NCBI GenBank assembly: GCA_026182355.1
Contig: JAPFBL010001929.1
Coordinates: 1,976,001 to 2,040,000, forward strand
Source: Hermatobates lingyangjiaoensis
Lineage: Eukaryota; Arthropoda; Insecta; Hemiptera; Hermatobatidae
Direction: 5' to 3'
Length of the DNA: 64,000 nucleotides
The notes beneath the pieces are model-generated. The model made no database searches and was not told where the DNA came from. It saw only the letters and a list, made by a program, of their open reading frames with translations. Position 1 is the stretch's first letter; every line of letters starts with the position of its first letter. Positions 11,461 to 22,000 of the stretch are shown piece by piece. Position numbers and translations under genes: made by a program.

Positions 11461-12056
11461 TCACAATAAACACGTGCAATAAAAATCAACGGCCAAACCA
11501 CACTAAGAAATCAGAAAGGTTGAAATATCTTAGTCCTTTTTCTGATTTTGTTTTCATTATCACTACACTAATCAAAAAAATAACAGTTGTACATAAAATA
11601 AAAAAAAACATAAGTGATATCTTTTGAAAATATTCAGTCTAATTCTTTACTTTTCCTTCAATATGACAATCCTGGATATGATATGAAATAAAATTAGTTT
11701 ACAGACCTGCAGGTATATTTCCATTTATCATAAATTGAATAAGCCGGATCTGGAACACGTTCAATTATTCTACCTCTTAGTCATTCCAATAACCTTGATC
11801 GTAGACGATTTGTTGAGTTAGGCTCTTCTATAATTCATATGAAGCAGCTGCCAATAATATTCATTGAGTTTATAGGGTGGGTACTATGTATATATAAAAT
11901 ATGGTAAAGGAATTAGATGTATGAGTGACATTCAGTAATTAAATCAGTAATTAAAGAGACAGTTTGATTTTGAAAATAAACTGTGCGTATTTTTACAAAA
12001 TGAAACTATATTTCCAAGAAAATAAAACTTTATGGCACATTGTTATTGCAAAGAAT

Positions 12057-12102
12057 ATTAAAATACCTTAACTCTCCACAAAGGTAAGGATTTGGTTCCA
12101 AA
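12057..12102 (+). repeat. Source copy of a 46-bp segment duplicated at 12397-12442
   Basis: Begins ATTAAAATACCTTAACTCTC and ends TTTGGTTCCAAA. The downstream copy, inside a ribozyme palindrome, differs at one position. Confidence 0.85.
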
Positions 12103-12333
12103 TCTTATCCACCTCCCTGGAGAAGGATAGCCTTTAATTGATTTTCATTGACACGTAAAGAAAACATCTATTTTACGGCAAACTACCTCAATATATACTG
12201 ATTGATTGATATTTAAAACCCACGATTTCTCGATGCATATTTAATAGTAATACATCAAAGAAAATAAAACAAGGTTAACTTATTATTTTATAAGAAATCA
12301 ATGATCAAACCACAATAAGAAATGGGAAAACAA

Positions 12334-12376
12334 GACTAAGATCTTTCAACCGTAACAACCGTTCTTCGTCAGAGTC
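12334..12376 (-). ncRNA. Hammerhead ribozyme candidate, family A (stem II mutated)
   Basis: Minus strand: GACT, CTGACGA, a stem II region with AACGG/CGGTT (pairing weakened), GAA, AGATCT, T, AGTC. The core is intact. Confidence 0.6.
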
Positions 12377-12458
12377 AAAAACCCAACTGAGTTAAAATTA
12401 AAATACCTTAACTCTCCACAAAGGTAAGGGTTTGGTTCCAAAACTGAGTTGGGTTTTT

Positions 12459-12501
12459 GACTCTGACGAAGACCGCTTGTTACGGTTGAAAGATCTTAGT
12501 C
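12459..12501 (+). ncRNA. Hammerhead ribozyme candidate, family A (consensus copy)
   Basis: Stem I GACT (12459-12462) with AGTC (12498-12501); core CTGACGA (12463-12469); stem II ACCG/CGGT with a 7-nt loop; GAA (12488-12490); stem III palindrome AGATCT; H17 = U. Self-cleavage is predicted just before AGTC. The palindromic stem III would favour dimer formation or co-transcriptional tandem ribozymes, as in other PLE hammerheads. Confidence 0.75.
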
Positions 12502-12774
12502 TTGTTTTCCCATTTCTTATTGTGGTTTGATCATTGATTGTTATTTCACGTGTTTATGTGAAAGCTTTTTTATTTATAAGAAATATATGTTAATAGTACT
12601 GTTTACAGGTATATTGGTAAATATACTGAAAAAAATATAATTTTAAATATAAAAACTCATGTAATGGTTTAATATACCATAAATATTAAATGATACAAAA
12701 CATTAGTGATTTTGACACCTCACAATTACAACTTCATTATTAATATTCATTAATTTTCTTAATTCTGTCATAAA

Positions 12775-12925
12775 TCTGAGCATGGCGTCCCTCGGAGAGA
12801 AAGTTGATACGTCGGTCCCGATCCTGTACGATATCAGGTACTTGTTAAAATCCCTACTCTAAGTACATTTGAGTTAACCAACAATTTTAGGATTCAATAA
12901 TACAGAATCAACAGGTAATGTGGCT
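12775..12925 (+). repeat. 5'-truncated SINE
   Basis: Starts inside the family body (GTCCCTCGGAGAG) and continues with CCTGTACGATATCAGGTACT and the ACATTTGAGTTA segment. The tRNA head is missing. Confidence 0.75.
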
Positions 12926-12929
12926 CACC

Positions 12930-15300
12930 TATTACTAAGATGAGTACAAAATAATAATTGAGCCACAATTTCCGCCCCTAGAACAACACTAAAAAGAGGT
13001 GAAACCTTTATAAGTGTTGGGCGATGGAAAACAAATCAAACCTTGAGTTTGACCGCCTTATATTAATTAGGGTATCACTGAAATATCCACCTTACAAGAA
13101 TTTCACCTTATTGAAGACTTAGGTGTAATTTAAATTGGAGAACATAGTAGTTTTTATATTGAATTACAGGTTCGGTTAACCAGATTTTGATTAGTGCCAT
13201 ATTTCAAGGAATGGTTTAGGCGCGTTAATCTGAGGTTTGAAAGCAGAACTTTTTTGTGCCCATAGTGGCTGTTAGATATCTTTTATCTATTTTCATTGGA
13301 AATACAGATATTCGATTTAAAAAGTGAATACATATCTCATCTGTCTCCGACTGTTATTCGCTATTGCCTCATCAGCAAATAAGATAACCTCTTTTGCATT
13401 ATGAGTCATTATTGACCATTCGAATACAAGGAAAATTATATTTTTCCCCACTTGAAGTTGTTTACTCTGTAGATGAGAAATTGAAATCAATAAATACACT
13501 TCAATAGCTTTTTATACCACGCAAGTTTTATTTCACAACAAATGGATGCCTTTTTTTTAAGCTATAATAATCAAGTAATATCTTCCGTCTGATGTGGTCA
13601 TTGATAACAGAATTGTAATATTATTTTTGATGAACAAATCTTGCAACATCGTAAAATTGTGTGCTTTACAACGGTGAAAGCGTAAACTTGTCTAACCTTT
13701 TGGTGACACATTTCAAACCTTTTTTGAAACCTCTTGTTCAAAAGTGAGATAGTGAATGGTGACAACTAGTTTATTTTTTCACAAGTTGGCATCACGAGTA
13801 GGTTGTCCTACCCCCCCCCCCCTCACCTTATTCATTAATATGATTAACTTGTTCGCAAAGATAAGTTGTCGCCAATTGTGTCCATGTTTTTGACTTTTGA
13901 CTACTTCTTCACGTACGATATTAAATGCTTGTGAATCAAGTTGTCATTCAATAATATGACAAACTGATTTCCTACTGAAGGGTAATTCGCTGCTCGTCCT
14001 CTGTATAGGACAATATGGATAGGTTGTTCAATCAGTTGTATTCGCTAAGGGACTCGGGTCACGAACGCCAACACTCTTAGATTGGGGTCAAGCTGTTCAC
14101 TGGGTCAAACTCAACAGACGCAGAACGACCTTGCTGCTTTGTTAGAACTCCATTCCGCCATTAGTGGTAATTGTTGTTTGAGAATGGCTCTGATAGTAGT
14201 CAAAGCTTTATTATTTTAGGCCTGTCTCGGCCAGTTAAAATATAAAATATGATTTATGTCCTTAAAATGGATGCTAATATAGCCAAGTGCATCATAAGTA
14301 TACGAATAACTGGCGACTAAACTACTACGGTCTTCTATTTAAAGACGTCCCTATGATGCTATGTTCGTGGTCGTGTTGTAGTGTGCTGTATCCTGAATCA
14401 AGAGCACACACAATATGAAAACCAGAGTTCGAGAAATGTTCCCAAAAAAATGAGTTACCTATTCGTGAAAGTAGTGGTACCGTAACAACTTATTAATACC
14501 CTGAAGATAACCTTTTTAGTATATACTGATAACTACACAACCATTGTGAATCCCCCAGTTCAGTTATGTACGTAAAGTAAGAAGTTTAAATCATCCTTGA
14601 GTTCGAATCATTCCCGCCATAAGTACAACAACAAAATTATCCAACAGAGTGGTGGGACCATTCGTGTCCCGTAGTTCGAATGTATTTTAAGTGCATTCAG
14701 GTGATACACGAGATCAAAAGATCCTGCTTGGTCTATCCGCCGTAGTCATTGATCAGTTGATCATTAGGACAACCCTCTTTCAGACAGACAGGTTCTGTGA
14801 AGCGGCTTGTTACAGAGGGGCACTTGAGTATCAGGTGATCAACCCTTATCATGTGCCGCTAAGTGTAGACGTTGTCTTATCTACAGTTTGTATGTTATTT
14901 GGCGTACTCGGCCTCTCAGCTGCTCGTCAATATGTATGTATGCAGCTTGAAAGAGTAAGTCTGTGATTTAGAATTTAGAAGTCTGTGTTTGAGTTGGTTT
15001 TGGTGCAAATGAGTTTCCTGGGTCATTCTACTGAGTAGCCATGGATGTGCTTTGGTGGGGACTAAGTTAGAAGGCTTTTTAAGCACATACAAGGCTAAGT
15101 TGCCGTGAGGGCAACCGTCTCCTAAGCACAGACACTTACAGAATGCCCAAGAGCTGGTTCTCAGAGGGTACTCCAGTCATGGGTAACCTATTATACCCGT
15201 ATCGGAGGTATAACGCAATGACAGAGACGAAAATTGTAAAATTAAAATTTTGTCCCTCGCAATGGCAAGAGTGAACATGGCTTTCATGTACAGACAACAC
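12930..15300. other. No recognised gene
   Basis: Mixed sequence with a C10-C12 run at 13811-13822. A 91-codon frame at 14691-14966 has near-average GC and some hydrophobic segments, but no recognised family or clear splice sites. Confidence 0.35.
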
Positions 15301-15309
15301 ACTAGATCA

Positions 15310-15570
15310 AAGATTGGTCTTTTGTGATACCACGTAATGAATATTCTACATTGGGAGCCCTAAATTTTGTCTAAATCAGTGTATTTATATTAGGGATCTT
15401 TAACGACTTCATGACATCCTAAAGACTCGAGACCAACGGCTTAACGTACTCTTTAAGGGACGACATGCTCACATTTTTTCTCACGTGAATAAATCGAGAG
15501 CCCGAGTGGGTATCGAACCCCAGATCTACCAGTTCAGAGGCCAGCACTGAAGCCACTGGGCTGCCCTGGC
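15310..15570 (-). repeat. tRNA-derived SINE
   Basis: Minus strand: a GGCCAGGGCAGCCCAGTGGC head, a GGGGTTCGATACCC B box, the ATTTATTCACG body and the type-1 tail. Diverged from consensus. Confidence 0.8.
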
Positions 15571-15867
15571 CACTACTCGTAAACTTAAGTTCATTGCTAT
15601 CCATGATGAATTAAATGTTACAGTCATGATCAATGGTGATCTGAAAATACTTAGTTGCCGTATAAAAACCTTTCTACTTTTAGTTCTACTGGCATCACTT
15701 TAACAGACCATACTCTCAGTGTTTTAGCTGCAAATAAATGAAAATTCAAGCTCTATGTGAAGTTCTACATTTAAGACTGTAACAAAAAGGATATCAATTT
15801 GACAGGAAAATGTTATGATTGCTTACATTTTGATTGACCAATTGGTCATGAAAGCTCTTACCAATCA

Positions 15868-16070
15868 AGTTATATATATATATATATATATATGAAGATT
15901 TCACATAAATATGTGAAATAACAATGAATGATCAAACCACAATATGAAGTGGGAAAACAAGACTAAGATCTTTCAACCGTAATAAGCAGTCTTTGTCAGA
16001 GTCTGACGAAGACCGCTTGTTACGATTGAAAGATCTTAGTCTTGTTTTCCCATTTCATATTGTGGTTTGA

Positions 16071-16110
<40 letters not shown>
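15868..16110. repeat. Family A foldback bracketed by (TA)n tracts
   Basis: (TA)n at 15868-15892 and 16073-16106 bracket an inverted pair of family A hammerhead arms. The left motif (minus, 15961-16003) has CTGACAA. The right has CTGACGA, but stem II is changed to ACGATT and stem I GACT is lost because the two arms are fused almost directly. Confidence 0.8.
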
Positions 16111-16111
<1 letters not shown>

Positions 16112-16335
16112 AAAACTAAAGTTTCTCGGGACTCGGTCAGTTCTTCTGGTTCAAATTAAACTCACATTGCCAACGTTTCGGTTTTTATTTAAAACCTTTT
16201 TCATATGCAGAAGTATAAATTTTGAAACAGAAAAACTAAGTATTACATTACAAATTATTTTACAAAGAAAAATAGTCTATGGATTTCAACAACAACTGTA
16301 TTTTGAATGAACACGTGACACTGAACTCTCTTATA
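16110..16335 (-). mobile_element. PLE terminal-repeat-like region, family B
   Basis: Minus-strand copy of the family B end: the GGTTTT/AAAACC hairpin, GAAACGTTGG and the GAACCAGAAGAACTGACCGA end facing the (TA)n tract. Shares the TTATTTTACAAAGAAAAATA segment with 6475-6590. Confidence 0.6.
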
Positions 16336-16640
16336 TATATATATAAACGATGAAAAAACGAATCGAAACGGTCAGTTAAAATGCAGTATAGACAAAGAAA
16401 CAGACTAATTAAAACCACACACCTACAGTCTATAAATTTTGGTTTGGACCGTTATCAGGAGAGATAAAAGAAGGAAATCAAGCGCACTGGTACAGACACG
16501 GTTGGGGATCATCTCCATTCATCTCTGCTACAGTGTGCTTTGTTTCCCTCTCTTATCTCTCCTGATGATGGTTCAAAACAGAACATTAGAGACTATAACT
16601 GCATCTTTTAATTCATATATTTTTTGTCGTCTATACTGAA
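16335..16640. repeat. Family E foldback (decayed hammerhead arms)
   Basis: Left arm (minus) has CTGATAA. Right arm (plus, about 16555-16595) has TCTC, CTGATGA and the matching GAGA, but the GAA/stem III part is altered to GAACATTA. Relatives with intact motifs are at 27723-27755 and 48317-48349. Confidence 0.55.
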
Positions 16641-17377
16641 CTTTATATATAAATTTATTTCCTTTTATATGAAAAGTATGTTTATAATATGAACAGATTC
16701 TTTCAGTATCACTTTACTCCATTAGTGAAATCAACACTTTTATGTCATTTAACAATTGTCAAAAAATATTTCTTTCTAAATTCATTAGTATAACCTTTAA
16801 TATTGTATTTCATAATTATACTTTTTTTATTTGATACACTTTTAATAACTGAGCGTATCTAAGAGTATAAACAAAAAAATAAACCCATAATCATAACCGT
16901 TTCCTTACACACTTTTAGTAAGGAAACACTTTTAACAAAACATTTAGTCGCAAATAATCACCAGTTGATCCAGATAGAAGCATAGACATACTAATTTAAA
17001 AAGTAAGTTCTGGATTCAAAAAATCATTATAAATTCTTTTTTTGTCTCAATGAACAAAGTTCTAATTGTACAATATTCCTCTGGGAGTTTCTGTAAAATG
17101 TTTAGTATCATATTCCCTTATATGCTTTCTCCTTTCATCCTTTGGTATTTATTATGTTTTCCACTTGCCTTTACTGTTAGTTAGAACGCATGGGTTATAA
17201 AAGGATTTAGCGAAATTTACCTGCTTTCCATAAGGCAACACTTATCCACTATTCTACTATCTCCCACCTACCCCTTCTACGTCCAAACACATTCATCCTC
17301 CAGCCCTTTCTACTATTTGCGAGGAAATATTTAAATTCTTATTGATTCTTTATATTTGTAATTACTTAACTGTCAGT

Positions 17378-17700
17378 CCGGTGGCGTGGTAGCTCAGTGG
17401 CAACGCACTCGCCTCTGAACTGGTATGTCCGGGGTTTAATACCGACTTTGGCCCTCCATTTATTCACATGGGTAGTGAATAAATCTGAGCACATCGCCCT
17501 CGGAGCGGCGTTAAGCCGTACGATGTACGATGTCAAGTTCTCGTTAAAGATCCGTACTCTACAGACATTTGAGTTAGGAAAAATGTAGGACTCCCAATGT
17601 ACATAGAATCAGTATTCTTTGTGGAGTATCACAAGTGGCCAATGTTGTTATAGGTCGAAGTGTGTTCCCTGGGTCACTTCAACCTAACCTAAATCTGAGT
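17378..17700 (+). repeat. tRNA-derived SINE (full-length-like)
   Basis: Head GGCGTGGTAGCTCAGTGGCA (A box), GGGGTTTAATACCG (B box), body, and type-1 tail ending AACCTAACCTAAAT. Orientation and tail match the copies at 37932 and 560. Confidence 0.85.
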
Positions 17701-18059
17701 GATCTCTGGTGTATTTTTAGATATAACCTGAGGTTGTTTTCGTTAAAGATTTGTACAAACTTTTATTATAGTTTCCCAAATTGATTAAATTTTGTTCATC
17801 TTTGGCTAAATATTAAAAAATATTTATTATTTTACGTCATTCCGTTGAGGACAAGGTTTAAAGGTATCTGCGAAAACTATGACAGCTCTTGTAGGAGTCT
17901 GGGAGGAATACGGAAGAACCGTTTGACAGACAGGGTTAGAGATTAGTAAAAGCGAGAGAATATACATGTATACAATAAGGAGAGAGAATAGTAATAGCCG
18001 TAACGAAAGTTGCCTTAGGTGAGGATACTTTCGAAGTACCTAAGTAGTATTATTACTAG

Positions 18060-18592
18060 TAAAAATGAATTTGGGAGGAAATAAAAGCGCGTATGACTAA
18101 CGGCAAGATATGCTTCTACGGTCTTCAAAAATTTTACTCCACTATAGTTCTCTATAAGATAGTACTAAAGTCAATAGTTACTTATGTGAGAGACTTTAAT
18201 GGCAAATGCTCATGAAAACGCGCTAAGTATATCGAAAAGGAGAATTTTAAGAAAACTATTTGAACCAGTTAAACATGTCGACAGGTAGAAAACTAAGGGC
18301 AACCAGGAGCTGGAAGATTTGTTCACGGATCAACATCTGGTTGGTCATATTATAAAAGGACACCTGAAATAGTGGGGACATCTGGAAAGGATGGAAGGAT
18401 GTCGAATGGTAAAAAAAATTCTATAACGGCTACCCTGGAGGAGCAGGAAAAGGAGATGGCCCAGAATGAAGTTGAATGTTGTGAAGGGCTGGAGATCACT
18501 AGGATTAGAAGACGGAAGAGAAAGGGCGGCAGGATAGGTCAGGAGTGGTTAGAAGTTGTCAAGGAGTATAAGACGTTACAAGGTCTATAGTA
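18060..18592 (+). pseudogene. Non-LTR retrotransposon (LINE) ORF2 C-terminal remnant
   Basis: Frameshifted translation shows the typical LINE ORF2 tail: RILRKLFEPVKH, then NQELEDLF, HIIKGHLK, WGHLERMEGCRMVKKIL and a basic GGAGKGDG stretch, with several stops. This segment follows the RT in many LINEs. It could be the kind of element that mobilised the SINEs, but no shared tail was seen. Confidence 0.7.
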
Positions 18593-18840
18593 CCATAAAA
18601 TATAATAATAACTATAACAATAAAAAAATTATAATATCCTATATTTTGTGACTTTCGTTTCTATTTGAAGAATATGTTTTTTTAAAAAAAAATGTTAACA
18701 ATATAAAATAGAATTAATATCGTCAGATAATATCATAAACTATAGTATTACAATATATACGCTTAATAAACTTTAAATGATATCCCATGAAAATATTTGA
18801 AACCACCGTACTAAAAGAAAAGTTATTTAAAACATTGCCA

Positions 18841-19034
18841 ACGATTTGAATGTCACTAGAGCAAAGGGGCAAGTTGAAGATAGGTCCAGACACGTGTTAC
18901 GTCACAGTGACGTCATATCGATTGGACTGCCCCCCGGCGGAGCCAATAAGAAGCCAGAACACTCACCACTCCCACAGTGTGGTATTTTCATTCAGTGAGA
19001 CAAGATTTCGGTCGTACTGTACCCTTGATTCAAC
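18841..19034 (+). promoter_or_regulatory. Hexokinase promoter and 5' UTR: E-box, two CREs, CCAAT boxes, initiator
   Basis: A GC-richer island directly before exon 1. It holds a palindromic E-box CACGTG (18891-18896), an abutting CRE-like TTACGTCA (18897-18904), a perfect CRE TGACGTCA (18908-18915), an inverted CCAAT (ATTGG, 18921-18925) and a direct CCAAT (18943-18947). TCATTC at 18988-18993 matches the arthropod initiator TCAKTY, so transcription may start near 18990. No TATA box is evident. CRE plus E-box would suit cAMP/CREB and MondoA/Myc-type input into a glycolytic gene, but binding is inferred only. The ATG at 19035 is the first one in frame with exon 2. Confidence 0.6.
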
Positions 19035-19094
19035 ATGGGTGTAATCGGTGATAATGCCGCGTTGGATAGTCGTTTTCAACAACCCAGTCCAAAA
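19035..19094 (+). CDS. Hexokinase exon 1 (residues 1-20)
   Basis: Encodes the N-terminus [20 protein letters not shown] and ends in phase 0 at a consensus donor (AAA|GTAAGT). The phase matches exon 2, 20 kb downstream. The N-terminus is short, polar and has no signal or membrane segment, as expected for a cytosolic enzyme. It is too short for similarity to prove it; the call rests on the donor, the phase and the promoter island immediately upstream. Confidence 0.75.
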
Positions 19095-22000
19095 GTAAGT
19101 CTTTCTTTTAAATAGTTAATCCTTTTTATTATCTGTTCAAAGCTATCAGCATAAAAATCAAACTTTCAAGTTGTATTAAGTTTGTTTTTAAAAGTAAAAC
19201 GAATACATACTAAATTAAAGGTACTCATAAATATTCCAATCTAACAATGCTTCAAAATAACTACCTTATACTTCAAGTTACTTTAATTTCGGAACTGAAA
19301 TAATTTAGTGTTTCATGAGCTATTTGATGCACAGTACATGATTATCTAGATGTACTATATTCTTTGAACAGGTTTTCTGTTGGTACTAAACAATACCAAA
19401 TTGTTTAAAACTAAATACAATTGGTTTAAACCCAATACTTTCGATGTGATATAATATTTAATGATTGTTATTATTAGTGAATTAATTTCGGTTTGGGCTT
19501 TCCTCAGTTGTATTTGATAACCACGTGGCCAGGCTGTTCTGTGCCATTGATTAATGTTTGTAAAAACGTAGTTCAACACGGATGTTCCTTTTATGTACTA
19601 AAATTGAATTAACTTGTCACTATGAATTATAAATTAATTTATTTAACTTAAATACTTCTGTTATTTACATAGAGGTGATTGTTAAACTAAATTAATTTAC
19701 AATTGTTGAAGTAAATACGGTTTATTTGATTGCCCATAAATCAGACTGAAAAATTAATCAGATGGTAACTGTTTTTGAATAATTAGCATGAACTTTAATT
19801 TTATTCTTGAGTAAAAGAAATGATTGGCTAAAAAAAAGCTGTTATTTCAATATTAAGCAATAAGAACAAAAGAGTGATTGTAAACAACAGTTGATTTAAA
19901 GGTACAAACTTTCCGCGTATGTAACAATAAAACAAAAGCATCATAATAACAATATCATAACAAATAAAGCATCAGAAAAGATTAAATATATACTCGGATA
20001 ATCGAAAGGTTGTTGATAAAGTCTCTAATTGACATGGGCTTAGTGATTTCACAATGACAGTAGTAGGTCGGTGACCTTGAACTGCTGATTACACAGGTGC
20101 ATTACTTTGCGCGGGAAGATTTGTTGGCCAACATTTTGGAACATTGCCGTGTCATGCTTTTCACCACAAGCATGCATACCTGAGAAAGAACACTACACCT
20201 TAAAACTGGCTCTCTTGCCACTAAAATTGTGTTGATGTAGAGTTATTGAATATGATTTTTATGTGTGGGTAAATACCACTTAGTTACAAATCATTGTTAA
20301 AATGATAGATGACTATAACAAAGTAGTGTTTTTCGTACCTATAACCAAATAATTCTCATGTGACATAAATAACCATTAGCTCCCTTTCCAAGGTAAAACT
20401 AATTTCCTTTTGTTTCATTTTTTGAAATAGATGTGTACTTAACAACTCTGATTGTAAAATAACCTTTTGTATGTATGTGTTGTTCTCAATAATTTAGTTC
20501 TCTATGTAGGTTGTAGATTGTTTTGGTAAATTTATTATAGTTGTTACCCTAATTTTAGCCCTGAAGATGATGTGCAAATATATCGGAACGTTGGTCTAGG
20601 AAGGAGTTTATTTTCTTGTATATGACTTAGCCACAAAAACAACACCTACCCCATACAATAGAATAGAATAGGTCAAGAACAATTTTTTGAGAATATATAA
20701 ATATAGCATAGATAGAGGCATAGACCGTAAGTAGTTTCTTCCTCTAAAACAAGCCTTGAAAATGTCAAAACAATGTTTGGCGAATCGTCGGCGTGTAAAC
20801 AGGAATGTAATTTCTTTAGACCAAAACTCCTCAAAATACCAATGTTTGAACTTTAAAAGTCAGTGGTCGAGAAGTTATATCAATAAGTATAAACATAAAT
20901 ATAAATAATATAAAATGGTTATGTTTTCTTATCTCAACAACTTATATTGAACACTATTTTTCTTTATCGAGGTTTGGTCCAGTGTCACAAAATAAAACAC
21001 CTTTAAGTCAACGTTTCGTCTATATTTGTAGACATCTTCAGGTCTATATCAATACGGAAATTAATTAAAATAACATGCAAAATTTTGAGTTACATTGTTT
21101 ATATGAATATACATTGGTATTTTTTTGGTATTGATATATTGTAATAGAAAAATTACAAAAAATAATACCAAGGTAATAATGTATATTCATCCAAATAATG
21201 TAAATCAAATTATTCATGTTATTGTAGTTAATTTCTATATTGATTTAGTCCTCAAGATGTCTACAAATATAGATGAAACGTTGGCTTAAAGGTGTTTTAT
21301 TTTGTGACACTGGACCAAACCTCGATAAAGAAAAATGTATTTAATATAAATATATAATATAAATAAAAAAAATATTTATTTATTTGTTAATTCTAGGAGT
21401 GTTATTTTGTATAATAACAAGATTTTTTTTGTTTTGATTTCATAACTGTTTTGAAAAGAACGGCTTTACTTTAAATTATAAGTACCAGAAAAACTTATGT
21501 AACAAGACGGAAGGAAAATGAAACACTTCACAACTACTGATGCAGATATCGAAGAGTGATGGGTAATCATGAGAAACCCTACAAAATCGTGATATTATTA
21601 AAAAAGACGTGAAAGACTGCATTGAAACCTAAGAGTAGATAGATTTGTAGAAACTAGACTCCAATATTGAAAAACCAAGCAGATGAAGGAAAAAAAGTAG
21701 CATGAAAGATTGTAGAGAGCACTATGTGTGGTGAATAAGAAAGATATTGAATCAAGGATATCAAGTAGACATTTCGTGTTAAATAGAGAGCAGGGCAAGA
21801 TCACGAAAAGCCGTTATACTCGTACACTGCAAGGCCATGGGCCCAAAGACATTACTATAACCGAAACTTTAGGAATGTTTAAACTTAAACTAACTGTATA
21901 CAGAACAATCATAACGAACAGACAAACAACACCCTTAAAGCCATCTTAAACAATTAAAACTGGGCAAAAGATAAACTTGACAAAATTTAAAAAGTATCAA

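Larger units (their letters stand above)
12300..12545. repeat. Foldback repeat of two family A hammerhead arms with filler DNA
   Basis: Left arm minus strand, right arm plus strand, both with the family A body and the outer stretches AAACCACAATAAGAAATGGG and TGATCA. Between the arms lies a 46-bp copy of sequence 12057-12102. Confidence 0.9.
20955..21336. repeat. Foldback element of about 380 bp with family C hammerhead arms
   Basis: Nearly perfect palindrome. ATTTTTCTTTATCGAGGTTT and TCCAGTGTCACAAAATAAAA at the left end recur inverted at the right end, with ATACCAAGGTAATAATG-type inverted pairs near the centre. Each arm carries a hammerhead-like motif pointing outward. Confidence 0.85.

Noticed and set aside
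14691..14966. Independent coding exon
   Set aside because: No recognisable domain, no clear splice signals, and composition like its flanks.
18372..18590. Small lysine-rich protein gene
   Set aside because: It is one frame of a frameshifted LINE ORF2 tail.
18988..19020. Downstream promoter element GGTCG at 19010-19014
   Set aside because: It is about +17 to +21 from either possible initiator A, not the required +28.
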